NCBI GenBank assembly: GCA_947385105.1
Contig: CANDJR010000002.1
Span: 1 to 39,496 of the forward strand
Origin: an uncultured Eubacterium sp.
GTDB lineage: Bacteria; Bacillota; Clostridia; Lachnospirales; Lachnospiraceae
DNA length: 39,496 nucleotides
Direction of reading: 5' to 3'
Position numbers and translations under genes: made by a program. This document shows positions 1-7,491 of this stretch, piece by piece. The notes beneath the pieces were generated by a model that made no database searches, had not been told where the DNA came from, and worked only from the letters and a program-made list of their open reading frames with translations. Position 1 is the first letter of the stretch. Every line of letters begins with the position of its first letter.

Positions 1-50
1 AGGCGGACATAACCGTCTACCATTGTAGGAGTATGGATTGCTGTCATCAT
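1..50 (-). CDS. Partial CDS running off the left edge (N-terminus only)
   Basis: An AAGGAGGA ribosome site on the minus strand (59-66) lies 8 nt before ATG at 48-50; a second ATG follows directly at 45-47. The frame is open to the edge and begins MMTAIHTPTMVDGYVR. Only about 16 residues are visible and I do not recognise the protein. The ribosome site is strong enough to support a real gene. It lies downstream of, and in the same direction as, the small protein at 125-328, so the two may be co-transcribed as part of the accessory block. Confidence 0.5.
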   Translation of the reverse strand, partial: MMTAIHTPTMVDGYVR

Positions 51-124
51 AAAAATCGTCCTCCTTATCTTGCTTTCTGCCTATAGTTTACCATACAGGC
101 AGGATCACACAATGTTGTCGCCGC

Positions 125-328
125 TCAGTGAAAATGGTTGCGAACCACATTCCGCAATCCATGTTCTATTGCCTTACCTCCTTCGATCATGGTAACGACC
201 AGATATCCCCGTCTGCTTAGATCTTCTTTTTTTCTTGCGATTTCAGAACGGTCAGACTCCTTTTTCTGAAGTAAGTAGCAAACCTCCTTTTGCTTTCCTA
301 TGACAATCACCTCAAATTCTTGCTTCAT
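125..328 (-). CDS. Small uncharacterised protein (67 aa)
   Basis: A 67-residue charged protein rich in Lys, Arg and Glu, with a central segment (KKESDRSEIARKKEDLSRRG) likely to be helical, followed by a short hydrophobic strand (YLVVTMIEGG). It has no signal peptide and no transmembrane segment. I do not recognise the family. It lies between the toxin-antitoxin pair and the partial gene at the edge, all on the minus strand. No convincing Shine-Dalgarno sequence precedes its ATG, which lowers confidence. Its amino-acid composition looks like real protein rather than a shadow frame. It could be a small accessory protein of a mobile element. Confidence 0.5.
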   Translation of the reverse strand: MKQEFEVIVIGKQKEVCYLLQKKESDRSEIARKKEDLSRRGYLVVTMIEGGKAIEHGLRNVVRNHFH

Positions 329-376
329 ATTATTGTATGAAAAGTCAGGCTTATCCTATCAATAAAACAGTTTTCT

Positions 377-703
377 TCATACAAAATCACAATCAGGAAA
401 CAGAATTCGAAGATAATCCCGTCTGCCGTAGAGAACACGGTCAATGTACACATCTTGCCCATTCACACGGTAAAAAACCATGTAATTTCCACTGGTGAGA
501 AATCGGTAGTCGCTTTCTATATCTGTCACAGAGGACAGCGGAGCGCCGATTTCTGAAAAATTTTCCAGTTCATCAACAGTGTCCATGATTTTGTTTACGG
601 TGTTTTCAGCGGCTTGCGGATTGCATAATTCAAAGGTAATATACTCCCAGATTTCGTCCAGATCGTTCTGGGCTTTCGGGGAGTAGTGGATGCTATTCTT
701 CAT
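377..703 (-). CDS. Type II toxin, RelE/ParE superfamily
   Basis: A 108-aa protein of typical RelE/ParE size. The N-terminus (YSPKAQNDLDEIWEYI) matches the usual first strand and helix. The C-terminus has the usual core strands, FLTSGNYMVFYRVNGQDVYIDRVLYGRRDY, in two halves: 'YMVFYRV' and 'VYIDRVLYGRRDYLRIL'. ParE members poison gyrase and RelE members cleave mRNA on the ribosome; the sequence does not settle which applies here. The ATG at 701-703 lies inside the end of the antitoxin gene (11-nt overlap, 693-703). This gives the antitoxin-first translational coupling usual for such operons. It belongs to the left accessory block. Confidence 0.88.
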   Translation of the reverse strand: MKNSIHYSPKAQNDLDEIWEYITFELCNPQAAENTVNKIMDTVDELENFSEIGAPLSSVTDIESDYRFLTSGNYMVFYRVNGQDVYIDRVLYGRRDYLRILFPDCDFV

Positions 704-953
704 TTGCTTTTGCCCGGAAATGTTCTCTCACATCAGAGGATGAAAGCCATCCCTTTTCCTCTCCTGATTTTTTCCCTTTTGCAAGCTCGCCCATGAGCTT
801 TAGGGTCGCTCGTGTTTTTTCATAGTCCTGTATGTCAATGATTGCATAGCGCCCGCGTCCGTTTTTGGTGAGAAAGACTGGAGCGCCCACAGATACATCA
901 CGGAGCACATCACTGTAATTCCTCAAATCAGAGATAGGTTTGATATTCGGCAT
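693..953 (-). CDS. Phd/YefM-family antitoxin
   Basis: The protein starts MPNIKPISDLRNYSDVL, the characteristic Phd/YefM DNA-binding opening, followed by VGAPVFLTKNGRGRYAIIDIQDYE and a helical, charged C-terminal tail that would wrap the toxin. I chose ATG 951-953 (86 aa) because AAAAGGAGAA lies 7 nt upstream. The open frame extends further to 1013, but that part has no ribosome site and overlaps the promoter. The protein should neutralise the downstream RelE/ParE toxin and, with it, repress the shared promoter at 979-1007, which overlaps an inverted repeat at 996-1021. Confidence 0.88.
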   Translation of the reverse strand: MPNIKPISDLRNYSDVLRDVSVGAPVFLTKNGRGRYAIIDIQDYEKTRATLKLMGELAKGKKSGEEKGWLSSSDVREHFRAKANEE

Positions 954-978
954 AATCACATTCTCCTTTTTTGCCTTT

Positions 979-1021
979 AGTATACCTTGATTTGATGTAA
1001 AATTCAACGGCATATTTTACA
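979..1021 (-). promoter_or_regulatory. Promoter and putative operator of the toxin-antitoxin operon
   Basis: Read on the minus strand, TTGAAT (1002-1007) and TATACT (979-984) are separated by 17 nt. An inverted repeat TGTAAAAT-N10-ATTTTACA (996-1003 and 1014-1021) overlaps the -35 box. That is where an autoregulating Phd-type antitoxin would be expected to bind. The operator assignment is an inference from position and symmetry. Confidence 0.65.
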
Positions 1022-1044
1022 ACATTTGAATGAGCGCCCAGTGC

Positions 1045-1524
1045 CTATTCCAAGCAGAACAGGGAGTTCTCATAATCTTTGACATAATATTTTATATTTT
1101 TGCGGCCCTTTTGAATGATTGTGTGTCCCTCTGATTCCAGTTTTTCTTTCTGAGCTTCTATGCCGCCGGGATATTTTGGATTTAGTTCCCCGTTGGCTTT
1201 TAAGGTTCTCCAATACGGAGTTTCATCTTCCAAACGCTGGTAACTTGCCCATGCTGCAATTGATACAAATATTCCTGCTGTGATCGGTTCTGTAAAATCT
1301 GCACCGTTTTGTTTAGCAAAATATTCTCTTATTTTACCTACTGTGAGCAGCTTTCCCGATGGAACAAGCCGCATGATCTTGTCATAGTCAATCGGCGGAG
1401 CGAAATACATGTTACTTCCGCCATATCTTTCAATACTTTTCTGGTCAGTAATGGTTTGGAATTTTGGCATATCCTTACTGTCGTTCAACATTGCATTAAA
1501 ATCTTTTTTATCTTCATTCGCCAT
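1045..1524 (-). CDS. MGMT-family alkyltransferase-like protein without the acceptor cysteine
   Basis: A 159-aa protein with an O6-methylguanine-DNA methyltransferase DNA-binding fold: VPSGKLLTVGKIREYFAKQNG, then ITAGIFVSIAAWASYQR, then TPYWRTLKANGEL. In active MGMT the corresponding motif is PCHR; here it reads PYWR, so the alkyl-accepting Cys is absent. Such alkyltransferase-like proteins bind alkylated bases and recruit nucleotide excision repair in characterised cases. The start at 1524 is supported by AGGAGGTG about 10 nt upstream. A minus-strand promoter lies at 1549-1577. The gene lies in the left accessory block, transcribed toward the toxin-antitoxin pair. Confidence 0.75.
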   Translation of the reverse strand: MANEDKKDFNAMLNDSKDMPKFQTITDQKSIERYGGSNMYFAPPIDYDKIMRLVPSGKLLTVGKIREYFAKQNGADFTEPITAGIFVSIAAWASYQRLEDETPYWRTLKANGELNPKYPGGIEAQKEKLESEGHTIIQKGRKNIKYYVKDYENSLFCLE

Positions 1525-1548
1525 ATAATCTTAACACCTCCTGCCCTA

Positions 1549-1577
1549 ATTATAGAGAAGAACAATGCTCTATGCAA
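1549..1577 (-). promoter_or_regulatory. Promoter of the alkyltransferase-like gene
   Basis: On the minus strand TTGCAT (1572-1577) and TATAAT (1549-1554) are separated by 17 nt, close to the consensus for the vegetative sigma factor. The ribosome site and start codon follow within 25 nt. Confidence 0.65.
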
Positions 1578-1734
1578 TGAGGAACTTTTCATCAGAAATG
1601 TACGTACTTGCCCATATTGAAATCTTCCAGTATAATAAATTAACACGTATATTACAGTTCTCTGACTGCCACACACTGTTATATATTAACACCTATAAAA
1701 TTGTGAGTTTACAATTGAAAGTTAAGGAGATTTT

Positions 1735-1899
1735 ATGGATAACATTAGAATTGAAACAAACAGACTGATATTGAGAAGATTTGAAGAAAACGATTTGCAG
1801 GCAATATACCTGCTTACAGTTCCTATGTTACATCGTGACTGGGCATACCGCCTGCCCGCCCGCCTAATACATCCTTGTTTTTTAAATCAGAGAGCTTAA
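1735..1899 (+). pseudogene. 5' remnant of a GNAT-family acetyltransferase gene
   Basis: An AAGGAGA ribosome site precedes ATG 1735. The first 27 or so codons read MDNIRIETNRLILRRFEEND and on to LQAIYLL, a classic RimJ/RimL-type N-terminus (ETxRLxLRxF). After about 1815 the frame turns into an unrelated sequence and stops at 1897-1899, giving only 54 residues against the usual 150-190. The loss of similarity falls at the same place where the oppositely oriented lipoprotein gene loses its C-terminus. The gene was therefore most likely cut by the rearrangement that joined the accessory block to the chromosome. Confidence 0.7.
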
Positions 1900-2443
1900 A
1901 TGCATCCGTTTCTTGGCGGGCAACGATAAAATTGCCTGCCCGTTGGGTAAGCTGTGCAAAGTTAACAATTGCATCACTGATGCCTTCATTATAAGTATAT
2001 ACCGTCGTTTCAGGCCCCATAAACCCAATATCTGCTTCTTCTGCTAACACAGCAGCCATTACTTTGTCCGCACCGAATCCGGTGACCAGTTCCAATGCAA
2101 TGCCTTCGTCGGCAAAATAGCCATTTTCAATTGCAGCGTACATTGGTGCATAAAAAATAGAGTGTGCGACCTCGTTTAACGTAATTGTTGTCAGCTCTTT
2201 TTTCGCAGATTCTTTGTTATCAGTTTCTTTTTGGCCGTCTGTTTCACTGCTGGCAGATGTCTCAAACGTATTTGTGTCTGCATCTGCATTTGCGCTAGAT
2301 TCGTTTTTAGAAGTTTCGCTTTTTACGGGATCCTTCTTATCTGGATTGTTTGCTGCGTCTCCTTTTTTGCCGCAGCCAACAACAAAAAGGACTGCAAGTA
2401 CAGCCAGTATTAAGAGTAGGGGGATTCGTTTTTTTAGCCTCAT
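1823..2443 (-). pseudogene. Truncated ABC-transporter substrate-binding lipoprotein (SsuA/THI5-like)
   Basis: The N-terminus has a lipoprotein signal peptide with lipobox FVVGC (Cys 24) and an acidic, Ser/Thr-rich linker. It is followed by a NMT1/THI5/SsuA-type binding domain: ITLNEVAHSIFYAPMYAAIE, NGYFADEGIALELVTGFGAD, VLAEEADIGFMGPETT. Family members run to about 330 residues. This one stops after 206, just past VLGGRAGGMP, so the second lobe is missing. No permease or ATPase gene follows on the left. The remaining fragment is probably non-functional, although its promoter and start are intact. The break at about 1841 coincides with the end of the GNAT remnant. Confidence 0.75.
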
Positions 2444-2472
2444 AACAGACTCCCTGCATATGGATTTGTTAT

Positions 2473-2502
2473 AGTATACTAGGAAATTAGAAAAATGTGC
2501 AA
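2473..2502 (-). promoter_or_regulatory. Promoter of the truncated lipoprotein gene
   Basis: On the minus strand TTGCAC (2497-2502) and TATACT (2473-2478) are separated by 18 nt. It sits back to back with the purM promoter; the two -35 boxes are only 9 nt apart, so the two polymerases would compete. Confidence 0.55.
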
Positions 2503-2511
2503 AGAAAAACC

Positions 2512-2540
2512 TTGGCAGGATTGCTTACAATTGGTATAAT
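2512..2540 (+). promoter_or_regulatory. Promoter of purM-purN-purD
   Basis: TTGGCA (2512-2517) and a perfect TATAAT (2535-2540) are separated by 17 nt. The predicted transcript start is about 50 nt before the purM ATG. There is no room for a purine riboswitch and none was seen. No PurR-box pair was recognised. Confidence 0.75.
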
Positions 2541-2596
2541 TGAAAAAATAATAGTACAAAAAACGAATGTGTAAACGTGCAGGAGGCAATACAAAT

Positions 2597-3622
2597 ATGG
2601 ATTATAAAAATGCTGGAGTGGATATTGAGGCTGGCTATCGGTCAGTGGAGTTGATGAAAAAATATGTAGCGGGCACAATGCGTCCGGAAGTGTTAACAAA
2701 CCTGGGAGGATTTTCCGGGGCATTTTCACTGGCATCGTTTCGGGATATGGAAAAGCCGACGCTTGTTTCAGGGACAGATGGGGTTGGCACAAAATTAAAA
2801 CTTGCATTTTTAATGGACAAGCATGATACAGTAGGTATAGACTGTGTAGCTATGTGTGTCAATGATATTGCATGTGCAGGCGGTGAACCATTATTTTTCT
2901 TAGATTATATTGCATGCGGTAAAAATTATCCGGAAAAAATTGCAGCGATTGTAAGCGGTGTTGCCGAAGGATGCAGGCAGTCGAATGCAGCGTTAATCGG
3001 CGGGGAGACAGCGGAAATGCCAGGTTTTTATCCGCCGCAGGAGTATGACCTGGCTGGATTTGCCGTAGGTATTGTAGACGAAAAGGATATCATTACAGGA
3101 GCAAATATTGCGCCAAATGATGTACTGATTGGGCTTGCGTCTTCAGGTGTGCATTCCAATGGATTTTCTTTAGTGCGCAAGGTATTTTCCATGGATACGC
3201 AGACGCTTCATACGCACCAGGATGAGCTTGGCACAACGCTTGGGGAGGCTTTGCTTACACCGACAAAAATTTATGTAAATGCGCTGCGCAAAGTAAAAGA
3301 AGCAGGTGTTGTCATCAAAGGCTGCAGCCATATTACAGGCGGCGGGTTTTATGAAAACATTCCGCGTATGCTCCCGCAGGAACGCCATGCAAAGATTAAA
3401 AAAGACAGCTACGAAATACCGGCTATTTTTCAAATGCTTGCTGCGCAGGGAAATATTGAAGAACACATGATGTATAATACTTATAATATGGGCATAGGGA
3501 TGGTGCTTGCCGTTGATGAAGCTGATACGGACAAAGTACTAGAGGCTGTAAAGGCGGCTGGAGAAACAGCGTATATTATTGGTGAAATTACAAATCAGGA
3601 AAAAGGAGTTACATTATGCTAA
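2597..3622 (+). CDS. purM: Phosphoribosylformylglycinamidine cyclo-ligase (AIR synthetase)
   Basis: PurM closes the imidazole ring of FGAM with ATP to give AIR in de novo purine synthesis. The 341-aa protein begins [20 protein letters not shown] and has the family motif [13 protein letters not shown] (from residue 58), then [27 protein letters not shown] and [15 protein letters not shown] chose ATG 2597 because AGGAGG lies at 2581-2586; an earlier in-frame ATG at 2567 adds ten non-family residues. It is the first gene of purM-purN-purD and overlaps purN by 7 nt, implying translational coupling. Confidence 0.97.
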   Translation: MDYKNAGVDIEAGYRSVELMKKYVAGTMRPEVLTNLGGFSGAFSLASFRDMEKPTLVSGTDGVGTKLKLAFLMDKHDTVGIDCVAMCVNDIACAGGEPLFFLDYIACGKNYPEKIAAIVSGVAEGCRQSNAALIGGETAEMPGFYPPQEYDLAGFAVGIVDEKDIITGANIAPNDVLIGLASSGVHSNGFSLVRKVFSMDTQTLHTHQDELGTTLGEALLTPTKIYVNALRKVKEAGVVIKGCSHITGGGFYENIPRMLPQERHAKIKKDSYEIPAIFQMLAAQGNIEEHMMYNTYNMGIGMVLAVDEADTDKVLEAVKAAGETAYIIGEITNQEKGVTLC

Positions 3623-4251
3623 AACTTGCTGTGCTAGTATCCGGCGGCGGGACAAATTTACAGGCTATTATAGACGCAGTTGAGGCAGGCGAAATCAGCC
3701 AGGCTAATATTGCAGCCGTAATCAGCAATAAGAAGGATGCTTATGCGTTAACACGGGCAGCGGAGCATGGGATTTATAATTGCTGTATTTCACCAAAGGA
3801 TTATGAAAGTAGGGAATTGTTTGAACAAGCGCTTTTAGAGGTGCTTACAAGAGAACAGATTGATCTGGTAGTTTTAGCAGGGTATCTTGTCATCCTGCCA
3901 GAGGGTTTGATCCAAAAGTACAAAAACCGAATCATTAATATCCATCCTTCGCTCATCCCATCCTTTTGCGGGAATGGCTTTTACGGGCTTAAGGTACATG
4001 AGGCAGCGTTAGCAAGAGGCGTGAAAGTCACAGGTGCAACGGTACATTTTGTAGATGAGGGTACAGACACTGGCCCGATTATTCTGCAAAAGGCAGTCGC
4101 AGTCCAGCCAGGAGATACACCGCAAATACTGCAAAAGCGCGTAATGGAGCAGGCAGAATGGAAAATTCTGCCACAAGCGATAGAGATGATAGCCAAAGGC
4201 CAGATAGCAGTAGAGGAAGGGATAGTAAAAGAGGTTTCCAAGCAGGCATAG
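3616..4251 (+). CDS. purN: Phosphoribosylglycinamide formyltransferase (GAR transformylase)
   Basis: PurN transfers a formyl group from 10-formyl-tetrahydrofolate to GAR. The 211-aa protein starts with the phosphate-binding [10 protein letters not shown]. It carries the catalytic Asn and His in [17 protein letters not shown] and the catalytic Asp in [11 protein letters not shown], in the expected order. AAAGGAG precedes ATG 3616, which overlaps the purM stop. It uses folate one-carbon units, so its neighbourhood with folA fits metabolically. The length is normal and nothing is missing. Confidence 0.97.
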   Translation: MLKLAVLVSGGGTNLQAIIDAVEAGEISQANIAAVISNKKDAYALTRAAEHGIYNCCISPKDYESRELFEQALLEVLTREQIDLVVLAGYLVILPEGLIQKYKNRIINIHPSLIPSFCGNGFYGLKVHEAALARGVKVTGATVHFVDEGTDTGPIILQKAVAVQPGDTPQILQKRVMEQAEWKILPQAIEMIAKGQIAVEEGIVKEVSKQA

Positions 4252-4275
4252 GAAATAGAAAAGGAGATTCTACAG

Positions 4276-5547
4276 ATGAATATTTTAATTGTAGGCAGCG
4301 GTGGCCGTGAGCACGCGATTGCAGCAAGCGTAGCAAAAAGCCGCAGGGTTTCCAAGATTTATTGTGCACCGGGCAATGCCGGAATTAGTGAAATTGCAGA
4401 ATGCGTGCCATACGGCGCTATGGAGTTTGACAAGCTGGTGGCATTTGCCAAGGAGCATGCCATTGATTTTACGATTATTGGTATGGATGACCCGTTAGTA
4501 GGGGGAATTGTAGATGCATTTGAGGCAGAGGGCTTAAAGGTATTTGGGCCGCGGAAAAATGCAGCTATTTTAGAAGGTTCCAAAGCATTTTCCAAAGAAT
4601 TAATGAAAAAATATCAGATTCCAACAGCAGCATATGAGACATTCGACGATCCAACAGCAGCGATTGCATATTTAGAAACAGCGAAAATGCCAATCGTCTT
4701 AAAAGCTGACGGTCTTGCGCTTGGAAAGGGTGTGCTCATTTGCGATACGCTTGCGCAAGCAAAAGAAGGCGTAAAAACGATTATGGAAGACAAAAAATTC
4801 GGTACTGCGGGTAATAAAATTGTAATTGAAGAATTTATGACTGGCCGTGAAGTATCGGTATTGTCTTTTGTAGATGGTAAGACAATTAAAATTATGAGCT
4901 CTGCACAGGATCACAAGCGTGCACAGGACGGCGATCAGGGGTTAAATACAGGCGGCATGGGAACTTTTTCACCAAGCCCGTTTTATACAAACGAAGTCGA
5001 TGCGTTTTGCCGCGCGCACATTTATCAGGCAACTGTGGACGCTATGGCAAGCGAAGGCAGGCCGTTTCAGGGTGTCATTTTCTTTGGCCTGATGCTGACA
5101 GAGGACGGCCCGAAAGTGCTGGAATATAATGCAAGATTCGGTGATCCGGAGGCACAGGTTGTTTTGCCGCGTATGAAAAATGATATCATCGATGTCATGG
5201 AGGCATGCGTGGATGGCAGGCTGGATACTATTGATCTCCAATTTGAAGATCAGGCGGCAGTTTGCGTGGTACTTGCTTCTGGAGGCTACCCGCTTTCTTA
5301 TGAAAAGGGACATGAAATCAGTGGCCTGGAGGCATTTGCGGGCAAAGAGGATTATGCTTGTTTTCATGCAGGGACAGCCTGGAAAGACGGCAGGATTGTG
5401 ACAAATGGCGGACGGGTGCTTGGCATTACAGCTAAGGGCGCAGATTTGCATGAAGCCCGCAGAAAGGCGTATGAAGCTACACAATGGGTACAGTTTGAGA
5501 AAAAATATATGCGCCATGATATAGGAAAAGCGATTGAAGAAGCTTAG
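4276..5547 (+). CDS. purD: Phosphoribosylamine-glycine ligase (GAR synthetase)
   Basis: PurD joins glycine to phosphoribosylamine with ATP. The 423-aa protein has the N-terminal VGSGGREHAI and APGNAGI motifs, then the ATP-grasp domain (LKADGLALGKGV, VIEEFMTGREVSVLSFVDG, NTGGMGTFSP, LEYNARFGDPEAQ) and the C-terminal domain. AAGGAG lies 12 nt upstream of the ATG, 24 nt after purN. The gene's last codons (GAA GAA GCT TAG) form the first unit of a 14-bp tandem repeat that continues beyond the stop to 5620. Confidence 0.97.
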   Translation: MNILIVGSGGREHAIAASVAKSRRVSKIYCAPGNAGISEIAECVPYGAMEFDKLVAFAKEHAIDFTIIGMDDPLVGGIVDAFEAEGLKVFGPRKNAAILEGSKAFSKELMKKYQIPTAAYETFDDPTAAIAYLETAKMPIVLKADGLALGKGVLICDTLAQAKEGVKTIMEDKKFGTAGNKIVIEEFMTGREVSVLSFVDGKTIKIMSSAQDHKRAQDGDQGLNTGGMGTFSPSPFYTNEVDAFCRAHIYQATVDAMASEGRPFQGVIFFGLMLTEDGPKVLEYNARFGDPEAQVVLPRMKNDIIDVMEACVDGRLDTIDLQFEDQAAVCVVLASGGYPLSYEKGHEISGLEAFAGKEDYACFHAGTAWKDGRIVTNGGRVLGITAKGADLHEARRKAYEATQWVQFEKKYMRHDIGKAIEEA

Positions 5548-5620
5548 ATGAAGAAGCTTAGATGAAATAATTTAGATGAAAAGAGCTTAGGTGAAAAAAC
5601 TTAGATGAAAAAAGCTTGAA
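5536..5620 (+). repeat. Six-copy 14-bp tandem repeat starting at the purD stop
   Basis: Units begin at 5536, 5550, 5564, 5578, 5593 and 5607. The first two are identical (GAAGAAGCTTAGAT); the rest vary at a few positions, and one has 15 bp. The first unit is the last coding sequence of purD, including its TAG. Because 14 is not a multiple of 3, the repeated TAG appears in successive reading frames. About 60 nt of unremarkable sequence then leads to folA. Confidence 0.85.
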
Positions 5621-5682
5621 CTCGCGAAAAAGCCAAACGGCACAGCAACAGTAAAAATAACAAGAAGGGAAACATTCAATCA

Positions 5683-6180
5683 ATGAATTTAATTGCAGCA
5701 GTCGACAGTAACTGGGGAATTGGATATCATGGTCAGCTTTTGGTCAGCATTCCGGATGATATGCAGTTTTTCCGTAAATGCACAGCTGGAAAAGTCGTTG
5801 TCATGGGCCAAAAGACGCTGGAAAGCCTTCCAGGCGGACTGTTAAAAGGCCGCACAAATATCGTACTGACCCATGACAAAAGCTATCAGGCTGACGGAGC
5901 GCTGCTTGTGCATTCCTTAGAGGAATTATATCGTCAGCTTGAGCAGTATGATACAAAGGATGTCTATGTTATTGGCGGAGAAAGTATTTACCGCCAGCTT
6001 TTAGATGCATGTGATACCGCGCATATTACGAAAATAGATTTTGCGTACCATGCAGATGCCTATTTTCCAAATCTGGACGATAAGGCAGAGTGGGAAATTA
6101 CAAAAGAAAGTGAAGAACAGACATACTTTGATTTGATTTACCATTTCCTGCAATACGAAAAGAAGAAAAATCATGGATAA
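5683..6180 (+). CDS. folA: Dihydrofolate reductase
   Basis: Reduces dihydrofolate to tetrahydrofolate with NADPH. The 165-aa protein is full-size: it begins MNLIAAVDSNWGIG and has the substrate-site P-x-D-x-x-x-F (Pro24, Asp26, Phe30), VVMGQKTLESLPG and the NADPH-site VYVIGGESIYRQLL. An AGAAGGGAAA ribosome site precedes the ATG. The stop overlaps the next gene by 8 nt. The same window encodes ThyX, which does not itself oxidise tetrahydrofolate, so the enzyme is probably used for reducing imported or newly made dihydrofolate. Confidence 0.95.
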   Translation: MNLIAAVDSNWGIGYHGQLLVSIPDDMQFFRKCTAGKVVVMGQKTLESLPGGLLKGRTNIVLTHDKSYQADGALLVHSLEELYRQLEQYDTKDVYVIGGESIYRQLLDACDTAHITKIDFAYHADAYFPNLDDKAEWEITKESEEQTYFDLIYHFLQYEKKKNHG

Positions 6181-7126
6181 TTTTATATACAGCCTGAATG
6201 TGACAGTTCCAATTTTCTTAGTGATGGTGCTAGGCTGGCTGCTTCGGCAGCGGGGCATGCTAAACGAAGGATTTGTCAGCGTAGCCAATAAATTTAATTT
6301 TCAGGTTACATTGCCATTTATGCTGTATCGGGATATTGCAGCTGTGGACATCCGGGCAGTGTTTGACTTAAACTATGTACTATTTTGTGCAGCTGCAACG
6401 ACCGTCTGCTTTTGGGGAGTTTGGGGCGCTGCAAAGCTATTTTTAAAGGATCACACAATGCGGGGCGCTTTTGTACAGGCTTCATTCCGCAGCAGTGCCG
6501 CTGTCATGGGACTGGCGTTTATCCAAAATATTTATGGCCAGTCTGCCATGGGGCCTTTGATGATTATCGGCGCAGTGCCGCTTTATAATATTTATTCGGT
6601 CATTGTACTGACATTTGAAGCAGATGCTCCAAAAGATACTGTAAAAGATACGGGAAAAATTAAAGAGGCATGTAAAAATATTGTAAAAAACCCGATTATT
6701 ATTTCCATTATCCTGGGTCTTTTGGCGGCTTACTTCCAGTTTCATTTGCCGGTTATGCTGCAGTCTACCGTAGACAGTGTCGCAAAGATGGCTACGCCAT
6801 TAGCATTGGTTGGCATGGGCGCAGGGTTTGAAGGGCAAAAAGCGCTGGCAAAGATGAAACCTACGTTATGGGCAGCATTTATTAAGCTGGTCGTTCAGGC
6901 AGCAGTTTGTTTGCCGATTGCAGTGGCAATGGGATTTGCTGGGGAAAAGCTGATTGCAATTGTCGTCATGCTGGCTGCGCCCGCAACACCAAGCTGTTAT
7001 ATTATGGCAAAAAATATGGGCAATGATGGTACGCTGACAGCCAGCATTGTGGTTATGACGACGCTTTTGGCAGCGTTTACACTAACAGGATGGATTTTTA
7101 TCCTCAAATCCCTGGCATTGATTTAA
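6173..7126 (+). CDS. AEC-family (auxin efflux carrier-like) transporter
   Basis: A 317-aa membrane protein with about ten hydrophobic segments in two five-helix repeats. It opens with VTVPIFLVMVLGWLLRQRGM and has the family's mid-protein ASFRSSAAVMGLAFIQNIYG and C-terminal VMLAAPATPSCYIMAKNMG. Bacterial AEC members export or exchange organic acids such as malate; the substrate here cannot be read from sequence. The ATG (6173) overlaps the folA stop, so the two genes are translationally coupled, an unusual pairing whose biological sense is unclear. Confidence 0.88.
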   Translation: MDNFIYSLNVTVPIFLVMVLGWLLRQRGMLNEGFVSVANKFNFQVTLPFMLYRDIAAVDIRAVFDLNYVLFCAAATTVCFWGVWGAAKLFLKDHTMRGAFVQASFRSSAAVMGLAFIQNIYGQSAMGPLMIIGAVPLYNIYSVIVLTFEADAPKDTVKDTGKIKEACKNIVKNPIIISIILGLLAAYFQFHLPVMLQSTVDSVAKMATPLALVGMGAGFEGQKALAKMKPTLWAAFIKLVVQAAVCLPIAVAMGFAGEKLIAIVVMLAAPATPSCYIMAKNMGNDGTLTASIVVMTTLLAAFTLTGWIFILKSLALI

Positions 7127-7244
7127 CGTAACGGAATTTTGCCCATTGAAAATTCGCTTTGCGAAGGGCCAAATCCCTCTTGGCAGAATTTATGCGTTCT
7201 TACGGGTTTTGCAGCAGGTGCAAAACCCTGGTGCGAACAGTAAA
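7127..7244 (-). repeat. Copy A of the dispersed structured repeat (inverted, degenerate)
   Basis: Read on the minus strand it matches copies B and C: TTTACTGTTCGCAC at the start, then a 10-bp perfect hairpin with a 5-nt loop (arms 7219-7228 and 7204-7213 in plus coordinates), then GTAAGAACGCATAAATTC. A second hairpin follows with inner stem TTCGC-AAA-GCGAA and then TTTTCAAT. The far terminal inverted repeat is missing or degraded where the element abuts the stop codon of the AEC gene. It would lie at the 3' end of the folA-AEC transcript. Confidence 0.7.
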
Positions 7245-7282
7245 GCTTTCCGTGCATCTGAAATGTTTCAAGAAACACTTCA

Positions 7283-7314
7283 TTGACAGATTATGGATAT
7301 TTTGATAATATAAT
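7283..7314 (+). promoter_or_regulatory. Promoter of the LacI-family regulator gene
   Basis: A perfect TTGACA (7283-7288) is followed after 17 nt by TAATAT (7306-7311), with TATAAT overlapping at 7309-7314. The predicted start near 7320 leaves an unusually long leader of about 170 nt before the lacI-type start at 7492. The leader contains a GC-richer stretch (about 7320-7400) whose role I cannot identify. Confidence 0.7.
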
Positions 7315-7491
7315 CATAAGATTCTAGTGCCCAGAGCATGCCCAACACTGATTCCTGTGGCCGCATGCCTGACTTTGCGAAGAATCGAAACAACCCACAT
7401 GTATATCCCAAGAAAGCATTTTTCAAATACACTTTGTTGGTATTGCTGCCAGAGGCTATGATGGACAAAAGTTGATAGAAAGGTGTTACAT

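Noticed and set aside
2571-2584. Catabolite-repression (cre)-like TGTAAACGTGCA before purM
   Set aside because: It lacks the conserved second half of the cre consensus and overlaps the ribosome site; catabolite control of purM is not expected.
4969-5517. Minus-strand open frame of 182 codons inside purD
   Set aside because: It is fully antisense to a well-supported purD with clear motifs and has no ribosome site or family resemblance.
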